Shown one piece after another: positions 55,138-64,000 of a stretch of DNA of 64,000 bases. The stretch's first letter is position 1. Each line of letters opens with the position of its first letter. Position numbers and translations under genes: made by a program. This stretch comes from Mucilaginibacter flavidus (GTDB taxonomy: Bacteria; Bacteroidota; Bacteroidia; Sphingobacteriales; Sphingobacteriaceae). Location of the stretch: the NCBI RefSeq assembly GCF_024055575.1, contig NZ_JAMXOE010000011.1:1-64000 (forward strand), written 5' to 3'. The notes under the pieces were generated by a model. The model was given only the letters and a program-made list of their open reading frames with translations. It was not told the DNA's origin and made no database searches.

Positions 55138-55306
55138 TGGGATATTGTACTGGTTTTATATACTGTTATATATAGTTAGTGTTTTCAATATTGTATGCTA
55201 TCAATGCATATGACACTAAAATTTAAGTTTTGCACTGTAATACGTGAGATATATTGCAGGTTTAGTTGATTGATTAATACAAGGGGCTACTTATGCGGCC
55301 CCTTGT
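55138..55306 (+). ncRNA. Candidate small transcript or leader between sigma and fecR genes
   Basis: A promoter-like block (TGGGATATT at 55138-55146 followed by TTTATATACTGT) recurs at 55367-55375 (TGGGATATT then TTTATACACTGT) just before the FecR gene, 229 bp away. The first copy is followed by an intrinsic terminator at 55279-55306. If the block is a sigma-dependent promoter, it would make a short RNA of roughly 100-130 nt. No open frame is evident. This is inference from layout only. Confidence 0.3.
55279..55306 (+). terminator. Intrinsic terminator between sigma and fecR genes
   Basis: A 9-bp stem (ACAAGGGGC / GCCCCTTGT) with a ten-base loop is followed by TTGTTT. It separates the sigma gene from the anti-sigma gene, so the latter needs its own promoter. 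Confidence 0.75.
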
Positions 55307-55366
55307 TTGTTTAAAACGACTTTATATTAAACTTAACTTAACAGTTTAGTAATATTTTTTTTGGCT

Positions 55367-55410
55367 TGGGATATTTTCCGGTATTTATACACTGTATTGT
55401 ATAGAGTTGA
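55367..55410 (+). promoter_or_regulatory. Candidate promoter block before the fecR-like gene
   Basis: TGGGATATTTTCCGG, then TTTATACACTGT and TTGTATAG, repeats the block at 55138. It ends 7 bp before the ATG at 55417. It is a good candidate for a target of the adjacent ECF sigma factor, though an ATG so close leaves only a short leader. Confidence 0.4.
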
Positions 55411-55416
55411 TAAACC

Positions 55417-56568
55417 ATGTCTTCACAATTGACAAAAGAATTCCTGAAATTAAAAAAGAAGTTTCTGAACGGAACGGCTTCTGCTACTGAAATTGAATTG
55501 CTTGAGCAATATTATGAGCTCTTTGCCAATGAAGAAGAAGCAACCAGCCAACTAACCGAACCGGAAATAGCAAGGCTGGAAGAGTCTTTAAAAGAAGGCA
55601 TCGCTTATCGTATTGCGGCGAACGCCAGCCCATCAATCACATTTTATAAACGGACTTTAACACGTGCCGCGGCAATACTGGTTTTTGCGTCTGTCGGGTT
55701 GTATTTATTATATAATCATTATCCCGGGCGCCCGCAGCCGATCGTAAATAATAAGATATACAAGAACGACATAGCCCCCGGTGGCAATAAAGCAATCTTA
55801 ACACTTGCAGACGGATCAAAACTGGTGTTAAATAATAGTAAGAATGGCGCCCTTGCAACACAGGCCGGTATACAGATAGTTAAACAGGACAGTACACTTT
55901 CGTACAAAGCAACGGCTGGGAGTAACAGCCAGGCCGCTTATAATACCATCACTACCCCTTATGGTGGGCAATACCAACTGGTACTTGCCGATGGAACAAA
56001 AGTTTGGCTAAACGCAGCCTCATCCTTAAGATACCCCACTTCATTTACCGGTAAAGACAGAAGTGTCGAGCTGACCGGTGAAGCCTATTTTGAAGTAGCT
56101 AAAAATAAGAATCAGCCCTTTAATGTAAAAACAGCCACGCAGACCGTGCAGGTATTAGGCACACATTTTAATGTAAATGCGTATAGCGACGAAAAGGCTG
56201 TTAAAACTACCCTGCTCGAGGGCAGTGTCAAAGTTTCTTCGGCCACCGGGAATGTAATGATCAGCCCTGGCCAGCAATCGTCCCTAGCCAAGAACGGGTT
56301 GTTTGTGATAGACAAAGATTTGGATACCGACGAAATAGTGGCCTGGAAGAATGGCGTGTTTCAGTTTAATGAGGCCGATATACAAACTATTATGCGGCAG
56401 ATTGCCCGGTGGTATAATATTGATGTTGAATTTAAAGGAACTATACCTGCAAACACCTATCACGGAAAAATATCGCGCAATTCAAATGTGTCGCAGGTGC
56501 TAAAAATTCTTGAATTGAGCGGAATTAATTTTACTATAGAAGGGAGGAAGATTACCGTAAAATCATAA
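55417..56568 (+). CDS. FecR-family anti-sigma/signal transducer
   Basis: The 383-residue protein has a cytoplasmic sigma-binding part (about 1-78), one membrane span (about 80-97), and a periplasmic FecR domain (about 120-290, ITTPYGGQYQLVLADGTKVWLNAASSLRYP and ELTGEAYFEVAKN are hallmark motifs). The C-terminal DUF4974 (about 300-383, FNEADIQTIMRQIARWYNIDVEF) is also present. It links the STN domain of the SusC receptor to the ECF sigma factor. Confidence 0.95.
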   Translation: MSSQLTKEFLKLKKKFLNGTASATEIELLEQYYELFANEEEATSQLTEPEIARLEESLKEGIAYRIAANASPSITFYKRTLTRAAAILVFASVGLYLLYNHYPGRPQPIVNNKIYKNDIAPGGNKAILTLADGSKLVLNNSKNGALATQAGIQIVKQDSTLSYKATAGSNSQAAYNTITTPYGGQYQLVLADGTKVWLNAASSLRYPTSFTGKDRSVELTGEAYFEVAKNKNQPFNVKTATQTVQVLGTHFNVNAYSDEKAVKTTLLEGSVKVSSATGNVMISPGQQSSLAKNGLFVIDKDLDTDEIVAWKNGVFQFNEADIQTIMRQIARWYNIDVEFKGTIPANTYHGKISRNSNVSQVLKILELSGINFTIEGRKITVKS

Positions 56569-56712
56569 CTGGTAAAACATAAAGCCAGCGGCCAGGTCCG
56601 ATAGCTTTTGCCAGCAAAAAAGCCGAAAGTGTTCGAGCACTTCCGGCAGTCCGGCTGGGAAAATTAAATGATATTTTGCTACTCATTATCTAACCCAAAA
56701 CCAAACAAATGT

Positions 56713-59700
56713 ATGGAAATTTCTACTATTTATCCGTTGCGGTGTAACTACCCACGGCTTAAAAAGCTCATGTTGGTTATGAAACTAACTATTACCCTAA
56801 TTATTGCAGCGTGTCTTCATCTAAGTGCAAGTACTTTCGGCCAGAACATAACGATAGCCGAGAAAAACACGAAGCTCGAGAAAGTCCTCAGTCAAATTGA
56901 GAAACAAAGTGGCTATACTTTTTGGTATAACACCGAACTGATCAAAAAGTCGCCCAAAATTTCACTGGACGTAAAAAATGCTACACTAGACCAGGCCTTA
57001 ACCTTGTGCCTTAAAAACTTACCGTTAACCTATGCAATTGTTCAAAACACAATTGTGATTAAGGCGAAGCAGGTCAATAGTCTCATCGCTGTTACGGAGC
57101 AGGTTGCGCCGGCAAAAATCACCGGGACGGTTTTAGACGAGAAAGGCAATCCCTTACCCGGGGCCTCAGTAAAAGTAAAAGGAACAAATGCCGGTACTAT
57201 TACCGATGTAAATGGTGCATTTAACATCGATGTGCAGGATAATGGTGTTTTGGTTATAAGCTACATTGGCTATAAAACCAAGGAGGTAAAAGTAACAGGT
57301 AACCAACCAATAACTATTTCACTTGCACCGGGGGACGGATTGAATGAAGTGGTGGTAACAGCACTCGGCATAAAGCGCGAAGCAAGGTCACTTGGATATT
57401 CTGATCAAAAAGTTTCCGGTGCAGACATCATCAAGGCTGATCCGCCAAATATTTCCGAAGGCCTTATCGGAAAGGTTTCAGGTTTAAATATTTCTATGCC
57501 AAATGGCGTGGAAGGTAGCTCAAGCCGCATCGTTATCCGTGGTAACAACAATTTACTGGGTAACAACCAGCCATTAATTGTGGTAGATGGAGTAATGATT
57601 GATAATGAAACTATTTTGCCCGGTGGTGTTAACCTGAGTACACAAAACCTGTTGGGACAAAATAATGATGTTAGTCAAAATCAACCTGTGGATTATGGCT
57701 CTTTTTTGAATACTGTAAATGCAAACGATTTAGAAAGTATTAACGTACTGAAAGGCCCAACAGCAGCAGCTTTATATGGTGCAAGAGGCGCTAATGGTGT
57801 GGTTTTGATTACTACAAAAAAAGGCTCTAAACAAAAAGGCCTGGGCTTATCATATAATTTTACCGACCGCTGGAACGACCCGTACCGCTTTGTGAAATTA
57901 CAGGACGAATACGGCAGCGGTATGACGCAGGCCCTATATTCGGCCGATGCCCCGTTTTTGAAAGATGCCAATGGTAATAACAGGCAATTTAATGAAAACG
58001 ACCAATACGGTCAGGATTATGGTAATATTCCCGGTGGAGGTGCTTTTTATAATTATATCGGCTTCCCGGGCGATGGCGCTTCCTGGGGCCCTAAAATGTC
58101 GGGCCAGCCATTAGTTTGGTGGGATGGCGTTACAAGGCCTTATACCGGTAATTCCAATATTTTTAAAAGCTATTATAAAACAGGCCAAACAAGAACACAC
58201 AATTTGTCTTTTTCGGGTGGTGGTGATATAGGTACGCTACGCGTTTCTTATACGCGTACTGATAATGATGCGATAACTTATAACAGCAATTCAGCTCAAA
58301 ATGCATTTAACATCGGGTCTTCTATCAACGTAAGTAACAAGGTAAAAGTAGAGGCAACGGTAAGCTATACAAATGTGAGCCGGTTAAATGCCCCCAATAT
58401 TTACGGTGAGCCGAATGGTGTGGGATATATTACCACCTATGGATTGCCTGCCGACTATAAGCCACTGGAAAGAGGATTAACCTTTAACCCGGATGGATCG
58501 CAAAACCAGTTGGTGCTTAACAATGCCCCATACCCGAGCCAGGGTGTGCAAAATTACTGGTGGAACACACTTGAAAATAACACCACGTTTACCCAAAACC
58601 AACTGATAGGTTCGGTGAGGTTAATTGCCGACATTCTTCCCTGGTTAAATGCTACCGCACATACAGGTATTAATTATTATACCAACCAGTTTGAAACCAA
58701 AAATACACCAACTGATGTAACAGGTTTAAAGGGTAAGTATTCAAACGATTTGTCGACTGTGAAAACGATAAACACGGATGCATTGCTTACAGCGCATAAG
58801 AAAGATTTGTTTAAAGATATTGATGGCAGCATCAGTGTGGGCGCGAGTAATTACCACAATCAGTTGTATGATATATCGGCCTACAACAATGGTCCGTTTG
58901 CAGTACCGTTTTTGTATAACCTGCTTAACTATACCGGTAATAATATATATAAGCCAAACGAAAACAGGCTGGAGAGCGAAATCAATTCAGTGTACGGCCT
59001 CGTGAACTTGTCGTATAAAAAATACTTGTTTTTAGAGGTTACCGAAAGAAACGACTGGTCATCTACCTTGCCTGCATCAAACAGGTCATTTTCATATCCT
59101 TCGGCAAGTTTGAGCTTTGTATTTACCGATGCATTTAAAATGGATGCGGTAAAAAACTGGTTAAGCTTCGGAAAGATACGCGTTGCAGATGCGTCAAGTG
59201 CAAACGGAACAGTACCTTACCAAACCAGCTTTAATTATAACCAATCCACATTTGGTGGACAATCGGCACTTACATTTCCAACCGTATTGCCGACACACGT
59301 TAACCCGCAAACTTCCCATTCAATTGAAATTGGAACAGAGCTTGGGTTTTTTGATAACAGGGTAGACGTAAACGTAAGTTATTACAATATCAACTCCTAT
59401 AACCAGATATTGCCAATTAACGTTGCCAATTCTTCGGGCGCGCCAAATATCACTATCAATACAGGGTCGCTGCAAAACAGGGGTATCGAGTTTACCATAA
59501 ACGCTAAAGCAATAGCTTCAAAAAACTTTAGCTGGGATATTGGTTTAAACGGTGCGCACAACAGCAATAAAGTCGTTTCACTTTCTCCTGGTGTCGACCA
59601 GATTCCGCTGGGCACTTGGTTCGGCGGTAATGGCGTTAACATGAACGCCCACGTGGGTGATCAATACGGTACCATTTACGGTTACGACTATAAATATTTA

Positions 59701-60402
59701 AATGGCCAGAAAGTAGTTAATTTGATTTATGGTGATGGTACCAATACCGGCAACGGCCCTGTAATTGGTGCACAATATGCCACTACGCCCAACTATGTAA
59801 AAATAGGCAATGCGACGCCTACACTTACCGGCGGCTTATCCAATACTTTCCAATATAAAAATTTCAGTCTTTATGTGCTTGCCGACTTTAAAATTGGCGG
59901 ACAGATATGGTCGGCAGATTATTCCTCTTTTATGGGCCAGGGCCAGGCGCCCGAAACCCTCGTGGAGCGTAACGGTGGCGGCTTGCCAATCACTTATCCC
60001 GATGGAACCAAAGGGAATAATGGTGTAATACTGCCTGGTGTTACTCCTAATGGCCAACCCAACACTGCTGTAGTAAATTCGTGGTGGAAATATGCTGGCA
60101 ATTACCAGTCGTGGAGCAACATACCTATGGTAAGAAGCAATGGCATATTTACCAACAGCTGGGCTAAAATGCGCGAGGTGAACCTTTCCTACAGGGTGCC
60201 TGAAAGTATCATCAAACACACCAAAATATTGCAGGGCTTAACGCTTTCATTAATAGGCCGTGATTTGTTTTACATCTTCACAAAGCTGCCTGACAACATG
60301 AATCCTGAAAGTTTAGCCGGTACGGGTAACGTACAGGGTATTCAATGGAATCAATTGCCCGGTGTAAGGTCTTTCGCCTTCTCTATAAAATCTAATTTTT
60401 AA
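56713..60402 (+). CDS. SusC/RagA-family TonB-dependent receptor with STN signalling domain
   Basis: From the ATG at 56713 the protein has 1,229 residues; an ATG at 56668 would add 15. A long signal sequence ends near ASTFGQ. An STN domain follows (TKLEKVLSQIEKQSGYTFWYN and ALTLCLKNLPLTYAI), then a CarboxypepD_reg domain (GTVLDEKGNPLPGASVKVKG), a plug with SusC motifs (GANGVVLITTKKG) and a large barrel to a C-terminal Phe. It imports a ligand across the outer membrane with its SusD partner, using TonB energy. The STN domain lets it signal through FecR. The ligand is unknown; no glycoside hydrolase lies next to it. Confidence 0.95.
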   Translation: MEISTIYPLRCNYPRLKKLMLVMKLTITLIIAACLHLSASTFGQNITIAEKNTKLEKVLSQIEKQSGYTFWYNTELIKKSPKISLDVKNATLDQALTLCLKNLPLTYAIVQNTIVIKAKQVNSLIAVTEQVAPAKITGTVLDEKGNPLPGASVKVKGTNAGTITDVNGAFNIDVQDNGVLVISYIGYKTKEVKVTGNQPITISLAPGDGLNEVVVTALGIKREARSLGYSDQKVSGADIIKADPPNISEGLIGKVSGLNISMPNGVEGSSSRIVIRGNNNLLGNNQPLIVVDGVMIDNETILPGGVNLSTQNLLGQNNDVSQNQPVDYGSFLNTVNANDLESINVLKGPTAAALYGARGANGVVLITTKKGSKQKGLGLSYNFTDRWNDPYRFVKLQDEYGSGMTQALYSADAPFLKDANGNNRQFNENDQYGQDYGNIPGGGAFYNYIGFPGDGASWGPKMSGQPLVWWDGVTRPYTGNSNIFKSYYKTGQTRTHNLSFSGGGDIGTLRVSYTRTDNDAITYNSNSAQNAFNIGSSINVSNKVKVEATVSYTNVSRLNAPNIYGEPNGVGYITTYGLPADYKPLERGLTFNPDGSQNQLVLNNAPYPSQGVQNYWWNTLENNTTFTQNQLIGSVRLIADILPWLNATAHTGINYYTNQFETKNTPTDVTGLKGKYSNDLSTVKTINTDALLTAHKKDLFKDIDGSISVGASNYHNQLYDISAYNNGPFAVPFLYNLLNYTGNNIYKPNENRLESEINSVYGLVNLSYKKYLFLEVTERNDWSSTLPASNRSFSYPSASLSFVFTDAFKMDAVKNWLSFGKIRVADASSANGTVPYQTSFNYNQSTFGGQSALTFPTVLPTHVNPQTSHSIEIGTELGFFDNRVDVNVSYYNINSYNQILPINVANSSGAPNITINTGSLQNRGIEFTINAKAIASKNFSWDIGLNGAHNSNKVVSLSPGVDQIPLGTWFGGNGVNMNAHVGDQYGTIYGYDYKYLNGQKVVNLIYGDGTNTGNGPVIGAQYATTPNYVKIGNATPTLTGGLSNTFQYKNFSLYVLADFKIGGQIWSADYSSFMGQGQAPETLVERNGGGLPITYPDGTKGNNGVILPGVTPNGQPNTAVVNSWWKYAGNYQSWSNIPMVRSNGIFTNSWAKMREVNLSYRVPESIIKHTKILQGLTLSLIGRDLFYIFTKLPDNMNPESLAGTGNVQGIQWNQLPGVRSFAFSIKSNF

Positions 60403-60438
60403 TAAAGGAATTTACTTATCAACTTAATAATAATTGAT

Positions 60439-62052
60439 ATGAATCGTAAAAGAAATATATTGAAAAAGATGGGTTTTATCATGATGCTTGTTGCAGTTAG
60501 TTCCTGTACCAAAAAATTTGATACCATCAATACGCCGCCATTTGGCTCACCAACTGCCAACGTGCAGCAGCTATTTACCGGCTTCGAATCGAATATGCAA
60601 TTGGGCGATCCCCAGGTTAGCTATAATAGCTGGGTATATCCTATTACCCAACAAGGTATTGTGTATACCAAAGCCGATTATGTATACGGTACCGACGGCA
60701 ATGAAAACTGGGTTTCGTTTTATAACAACCTGTCGAATTACAACGCCATGATGGGCGTTATCGCTGCCAGTAAAGACCCTGCTATCTACACTAATGTAAC
60801 AGCCATGGTAAAAGTGCTGAGAGCATACCAGGCAATTAAATTGTCAAACATGTTTGGCGCTATTCCTTATTCGGAAGCAGCAAAGGGCGTTAATTACAGC
60901 GCAAGCAACCAGGGTGTATTGAAGCCTAAATATGATAGCCAGCAAGCAGTATATCTTTCCTGCCTGGCCGATCTTAAATGGGCTGTTGATCATTTAAGCA
61001 CCACAGACGCAACCCAGTACAACATGGGAAATGCCGATGTATTGCTGCTGAACAATATAACCCAATGGATTGAATTTGCAAATTCCCTACGCCTGCGCGT
61101 GGCACTAACTATGTATGATAAAGACCAGGCAGATGCCGCGTCACAGGTTACCGAAGCGTTGAGTAAACCTTTGCTTGATGCAGACAATACCAACGTTGGT
61201 TTATATCCAGGTACCAACGTGCCTAATATGGACCTCCAGGCGAGGCAATACTCTTTCGGCACTGAATGCAGGCTGCGTATGGGCACCACCATGTGGCAAT
61301 TAATGAGCAGTACCAATGCCACCGATGGCAGCGGTATATTTGACCCAAGGTGCAGCATATTTTTTGAGCCGAACAATGCAGGGCAATGGAACCCGTTCCC
61401 TCAAAATCCGACTGCAGCCACTGCGGCTGAATTCGGATCGCCTTATAACTCGTTGAGGGATAATGATTGGTCGAATAAAAATGGCAACCCGCCAACTACT
61501 AACACATATGCAAACTTTAACTACTACTGGGCCAGGGACGTAAACATTCCGGAATTGTTTATGACAGCCGCCGAAGTGCATTTTTTGAAAGCAGAAGCTT
61601 ACCTGCGGGGAATAGGGACTGCTGCAAACCCGGTAACCGCCCAGTCCGAATATAATGCCGGTGCAACAGCCTCCATTAACTTTTGGACTACACAGGCAAT
61701 GACCTCAACTGTATGGGTACAAAACAAACCTACAGGTTTGCCAAATGCGGCTGCTTTTCTGGCTAACCCCACAGTGGTTTTTGATGCAGCAAACTCAGCC
61801 CACGCGTTAAAACAAATTTATGCGCAGGAGTGGATTGACATGTTCCGCCAGCCATGGGAAGCATGGACGCTGATGAAAAGGACCGGCCAAACACCTGCTG
61901 ATCCTAATAACGCTTCAGGATATACTACAACCTATGGCAGCTATAACCGGTACCAATACCCCAGCAGTGAGCAAACCTACAATTTTGCTAACTGGCAGGC
62001 GGCAACAGGCGGCAGCGACCTGATCAGTACCAAAGTATGGATAGCGAAATAA
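60439..62052 (+). CDS. SusD/RagB-type surface lipoprotein (SusD-like_2)
   Basis: The 537-residue protein has a lipoprotein signal (AVSSC, Cys23). It shows the helical TPR-like features of the SusD superfamily: LRAYQAIKLSNMFGAIPYSEAAKG, LRLRVALTMYDKD, and at the end EWIDMFRQPWEAWTLMKRTGQTP. It matches the PF12771 branch, often tied to non-starch ligands. It starts 36 bp after SusC and caps the receptor at the cell surface. Confidence 0.94.
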   Translation: MNRKRNILKKMGFIMMLVAVSSCTKKFDTINTPPFGSPTANVQQLFTGFESNMQLGDPQVSYNSWVYPITQQGIVYTKADYVYGTDGNENWVSFYNNLSNYNAMMGVIAASKDPAIYTNVTAMVKVLRAYQAIKLSNMFGAIPYSEAAKGVNYSASNQGVLKPKYDSQQAVYLSCLADLKWAVDHLSTTDATQYNMGNADVLLLNNITQWIEFANSLRLRVALTMYDKDQADAASQVTEALSKPLLDADNTNVGLYPGTNVPNMDLQARQYSFGTECRLRMGTTMWQLMSSTNATDGSGIFDPRCSIFFEPNNAGQWNPFPQNPTAATAAEFGSPYNSLRDNDWSNKNGNPPTTNTYANFNYYWARDVNIPELFMTAAEVHFLKAEAYLRGIGTAANPVTAQSEYNAGATASINFWTTQAMTSTVWVQNKPTGLPNAAAFLANPTVVFDAANSAHALKQIYAQEWIDMFRQPWEAWTLMKRTGQTPADPNNASGYTTTYGSYNRYQYPSSEQTYNFANWQAATGGSDLISTKVWIAK

Positions 62053-62115
62053 GAAATCGGTAATAGATTGACTTTTTTACCTGTCAATTTTTTTCGGAAT
62101 TAATTAAATAAAAAA

Positions 62116-62141
62116 CCAGCCCGGGAATTTTCCCGGGCTGG
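62116..62141 (+). terminator. Strong intrinsic terminator of the SusCD operon
   Basis: A perfect 12-bp stem (CCAGCCCGGGAA / TTCCCGGGCTGG) with a two-base loop is followed by a run of seven T. Confidence 0.95.
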
Positions 62142-62172
62142 TTTTTTTATGGGCCTATCCGCATTATTGGCA

Positions 62173-62334
62173 CAGGCCTGCGACCTGTGCTGGTGAGTTG
62201 CGACCCTTTGGGCCTTTTGTGATTATTGTTCAATTTAATGATGACGTTTTCAAATGGTGACCTCAAACAAGGTAGTAATCGAGAAATACCCAGCCCTGAA
62301 AGGGCGGCACCTGCCAGTGCGGGTCGCAGGCCTG
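62173..62334. repeat. REP-like imperfect inverted-repeat element
   Basis: Arms CAGGCCTGCGACCTGTGCTGG (62173-62193, shown here as one arm) pair with the arm at 62314-62334 over 21 bp with three mismatches. Inside is a second palindrome, CAGCCCTGAAAGGGCGG. GC-rich against its surroundings and placed between operons, it looks like a mobile REP/MITE-type element. No transposase is seen nearby. Confidence 0.6.
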
Positions 62335-62419
62335 CGCTAAATGCCATTGCCGGGTTTAGTGATTTAAGCGCTTGTTTTTTTAAACAATTTAGCTAAATTT
62401 ATTTCAAATAAACCTTGTC

Positions 62420-63595
62420 GTGAAAAAACCAATCCTAATCCCGCTCCTGGCGCTGTTCAGTTTAAATTTGATGGCACAAACGCCTGCAATAAAACCTGAT
62501 ACTGTAATTGATGCTCACCTCGATGGCAACAAAAAAGAAAAATCCGCAGCAATAAGCGATATTCTTGTTGTAAGCATTGCGCATGTAAATGGGCTTTTAG
62601 CCACGCAAAATGGTGTAAAACAAGTGAGGCTGTTTATCAATAGCATCGAAATAGAAGGCTCGGTACCTGTTGGCTGGTATTTGCACGGAGACGGCGCCGA
62701 GCTTAAATTTTTGCTTAAACGCACTGATGTGAATAATAAAACATGGAACATGTTGCTCGGTTATCCTGCCATCGGCAGCCAGTTTTTCAGGTTGCCATTG
62801 AGTATCAGCATAGGCCTTACCGGGCAAAGCGCCCAGGCAACCAAAATTGATTCTTTCCAGTTTGTACGCATCGACCGGGGTTGGTTTTGGACATGCCTGG
62901 CCGTAATCCTCATCTATTTTGGGGTGCTGTTAAGATTTGCAACCGCGACACCCATGCTGCGTGATACCCCTGCGGACCTTACCCCGCTTGGCATTCCGGG
63001 CTTATCTGCCGGCAATGCACCTTACAGTCTTGGGAAGGTGCAGATGGCCTTTTGGTTTTCCATCGTTTTGGCTTCCTATATTTTTATCTGGTTGATAACT
63101 GACAATTATGAGCTGATAACCTCAGGCACCCTGGTGCTTATTGGTATAGGCGCTGGTACCGGGCTGGGTGCTGTAGGCATTAACAATAACAAGGCGGATA
63201 AGACGATAAAGCAGGTACAGGATTTACAGGCACAGCAGGCCGACCTACGGCAAGCGACCGATCTGTTGAAAGCAGCGCTGCCCGCTGCGGGGGTAGAGGC
63301 AAAGATTGGGTACAATAATTTCCTGGATTGCCAGCTGACATCAAATATCAACAATCTCATAGATGGCCTGAAAACAGGTAAAGAGAATTTTATCAGCGAT
63401 ATACTTACCGACGAGAACGGCGTGAGCTTTCACCGCCTGCAGATGGTAGTTTTTACAACGGTATTGGGTTTTGTTTTTCTGTATACCGCATACGCAACCC
63501 TGACTATGCCCGATTTTTCGGCAACGTTACTCACCATGCAGGGAATTACGGCTGGAACTTATCTTGGGTTTAAGATACCGGAGAAGCAGGGGTGA
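62420..63595 (+). CDS. Membrane protein of unknown function
   Basis: The 391-residue protein starts at a GTG. It has a signal peptide (about 1-20, ending LMAQ) and a periplasmic beta-rich domain (about 25-150). There are about five membrane spans in all (about 154-172, 208-228, 232-255, 341-361 and 370-387), with a cytoplasmic-type helical segment (about 260-335) rich in Gln and Lys. I do not recognise a family. It seems to be a stand-alone gene. Confidence 0.75.
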   Translation: MKKPILIPLLALFSLNLMAQTPAIKPDTVIDAHLDGNKKEKSAAISDILVVSIAHVNGLLATQNGVKQVRLFINSIEIEGSVPVGWYLHGDGAELKFLLKRTDVNNKTWNMLLGYPAIGSQFFRLPLSISIGLTGQSAQATKIDSFQFVRIDRGWFWTCLAVILIYFGVLLRFATATPMLRDTPADLTPLGIPGLSAGNAPYSLGKVQMAFWFSIVLASYIFIWLITDNYELITSGTLVLIGIGAGTGLGAVGINNNKADKTIKQVQDLQAQQADLRQATDLLKAALPAAGVEAKIGYNNFLDCQLTSNINNLIDGLKTGKENFISDILTDENGVSFHRLQMVVFTTVLGFVFLYTAYATLTMPDFSATLLTMQGITAGTYLGFKIPEKQG

Positions 63596-63881
63596 CGGGT
63601 GGATAATTGCCAAAAAACGTTGCTGTTCACAGTGAAACATATAGAACAGGGTGGAACAGCAAATAGTCAATACCTATTGGTAAAAAGTGCATTTACAATG
63701 CGATATGCTGGCTTTTACTTTAAAACCCACCACCAAAAATGTAAAAAGTGCTGACAAAACAGTGTCAGCATGCCATCGTTTTTAATGCCGAACTTTGCAG
63801 TTTTACGGATACATGTTGGTTGAAGTTTGCCGTAGGAATGTCGCCAACGTTGGTAAGGAACGGGCGGGTTTACGCGCTATA
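63596..63881. other. Intergenic region with two hairpins
   Basis: No gene seen. A near-perfect inverted repeat (TTGCTGTTCAC near 63618 and GTGGAACAGCAA near 63650) and a perfect 8-bp hairpin (TGCTGACA / TGTCAGCA, 63749-63770) may end transcription from both sides. Confidence 0.45.
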
Positions 63882-64000
63882 CTAATCATCGTGCCTCCTC
63901 TTCCAAAACACCGACTCTTTCCAACGCATTTCCTGGCGGTAAAAGGTTTTTTTGTGGTTGATATAATGGCTCCAAATTTGGTCGATCTGGTAGGTATAAG
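63882..64000 (-). CDS. C-terminal end of an unidentified protein (5' part outside window)
   Basis: An open minus-strand frame enters from the right edge and ends at a TAG (63882-63884), giving 38 residues: YTYQIDQIWSHYINHKKTFY followed by RQEMRWKESVFWKRRHDD. The aromatic, basic tail looks like real coding sequence, but the family cannot be told. Confidence 0.5.
   Translation of the reverse strand, partial: YTYQIDQIWSHYINHKKTFYRQEMRWKESVFWKRRHDD

Noticed and set aside
62147..62347. 66-codon minus-strand frame over the REP-like element
   Set aside because: The frame is formed by the GC-rich inverted repeat itself.
1..64000. CRISPR arrays, tRNA or rRNA genes
   Set aside because: No regularly spaced identical repeats with unique spacers, and no cloverleaf or rRNA core sequences were noticed. 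The ordered repeats at 0-5 kb are protein-coding NHL repeats. A tRNA scan was not run.
1..64000. Prophage or insertion sequence
   Set aside because: No transposase, integrase or phage structural gene is visible; the GH25 lysozyme has a membrane anchor and no phage neighbours.

Overview
The window looks like a chromosomal segment of a Sphingobacteriaceae-type member of the Bacteroidota (Mucilaginibacter/Pedobacter-like). The evidence is a fused ccoNO oxidase gene, SusC/SusD plus ECF sigma/FecR, GLPGLI and outer-membrane beta-barrel proteins, Bacteroidota -7 promoter elements (TAnnTTTG), few Shine-Dalgarno sequences and moderate GC. The genus is inferred from gene style, not from a database match.

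Layout. 1-5.3 kb: the first 1,780 codons of a giant secreted protein on the minus strand, made of ~1-kb units that each hold six NHL repeats (one six-bladed propeller) and an Ig-like domain; it runs off the left edge. 5.6-11.8 kb: a membrane protein, a propeller-type histidine kinase with its NarL-type regulator, and a FucP-type sugar transporter. 12-37 kb: a coherent microaerobic/anaerobic island. 37-49 kb: a GH25 lysozyme, a TonB-receptor-like protein with a GLPGLI partner, small stress and metabolic genes, a pirin, and a GH130/GH65 pair. 49-54 kb: katG, an alpha/beta hydrolase and an AraC regulator. 54.5-62 kb: ECF sigma, FecR, SusC and SusD. The right end has a REP-like repeat, a membrane protein and the 3' end of another gene.

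The centrepiece is the 12-37 kb island. A soluble histidine kinase (13569-14771) has a PAS domain with every landmark heme-pocket residue of rhizobial FixL, including the proximal His and distal Arg equivalents. It overlaps by 4 bp a gene whose product fuses a receiver domain to a complete Crp/Fnr-type regulator with no Fe-S cysteines. This looks like FixL-FixJ-FixK compressed into two proteins. Around it lie hemN, hemH, the whole cbb3 oxidase set (ccoNO-Q-P-G-H, a SafE-like gene, ccoI-ccoS), three universal stress proteins, a CoA-transferase and several proteins of unknown function.

Reading the intergenic DNA by eye gave eleven perfect TGAY-N4-RTCA boxes in this island. At ten promoters a full box or half-box is centred 28.5-29.5 bp (nine of ten exactly 29.5) before the first base of a -7-like element, which places it near -41.5. 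A second box or half-box usually lies 22 bp away. This supports one regulon that includes uncharacterised members: a D-lactate-dehydrogenase-like fragment with a Cys-rich tail, a 35-residue membrane peptide, two ~137-residue helical proteins and a 593-residue conserved protein.

Broken genes: a PAS histidine kinase frameshifted at a C5 run (18507-18511), a LytTR regulator remnant (36886-37396), and a possible metal-binding-domain remnant (45428-45595).
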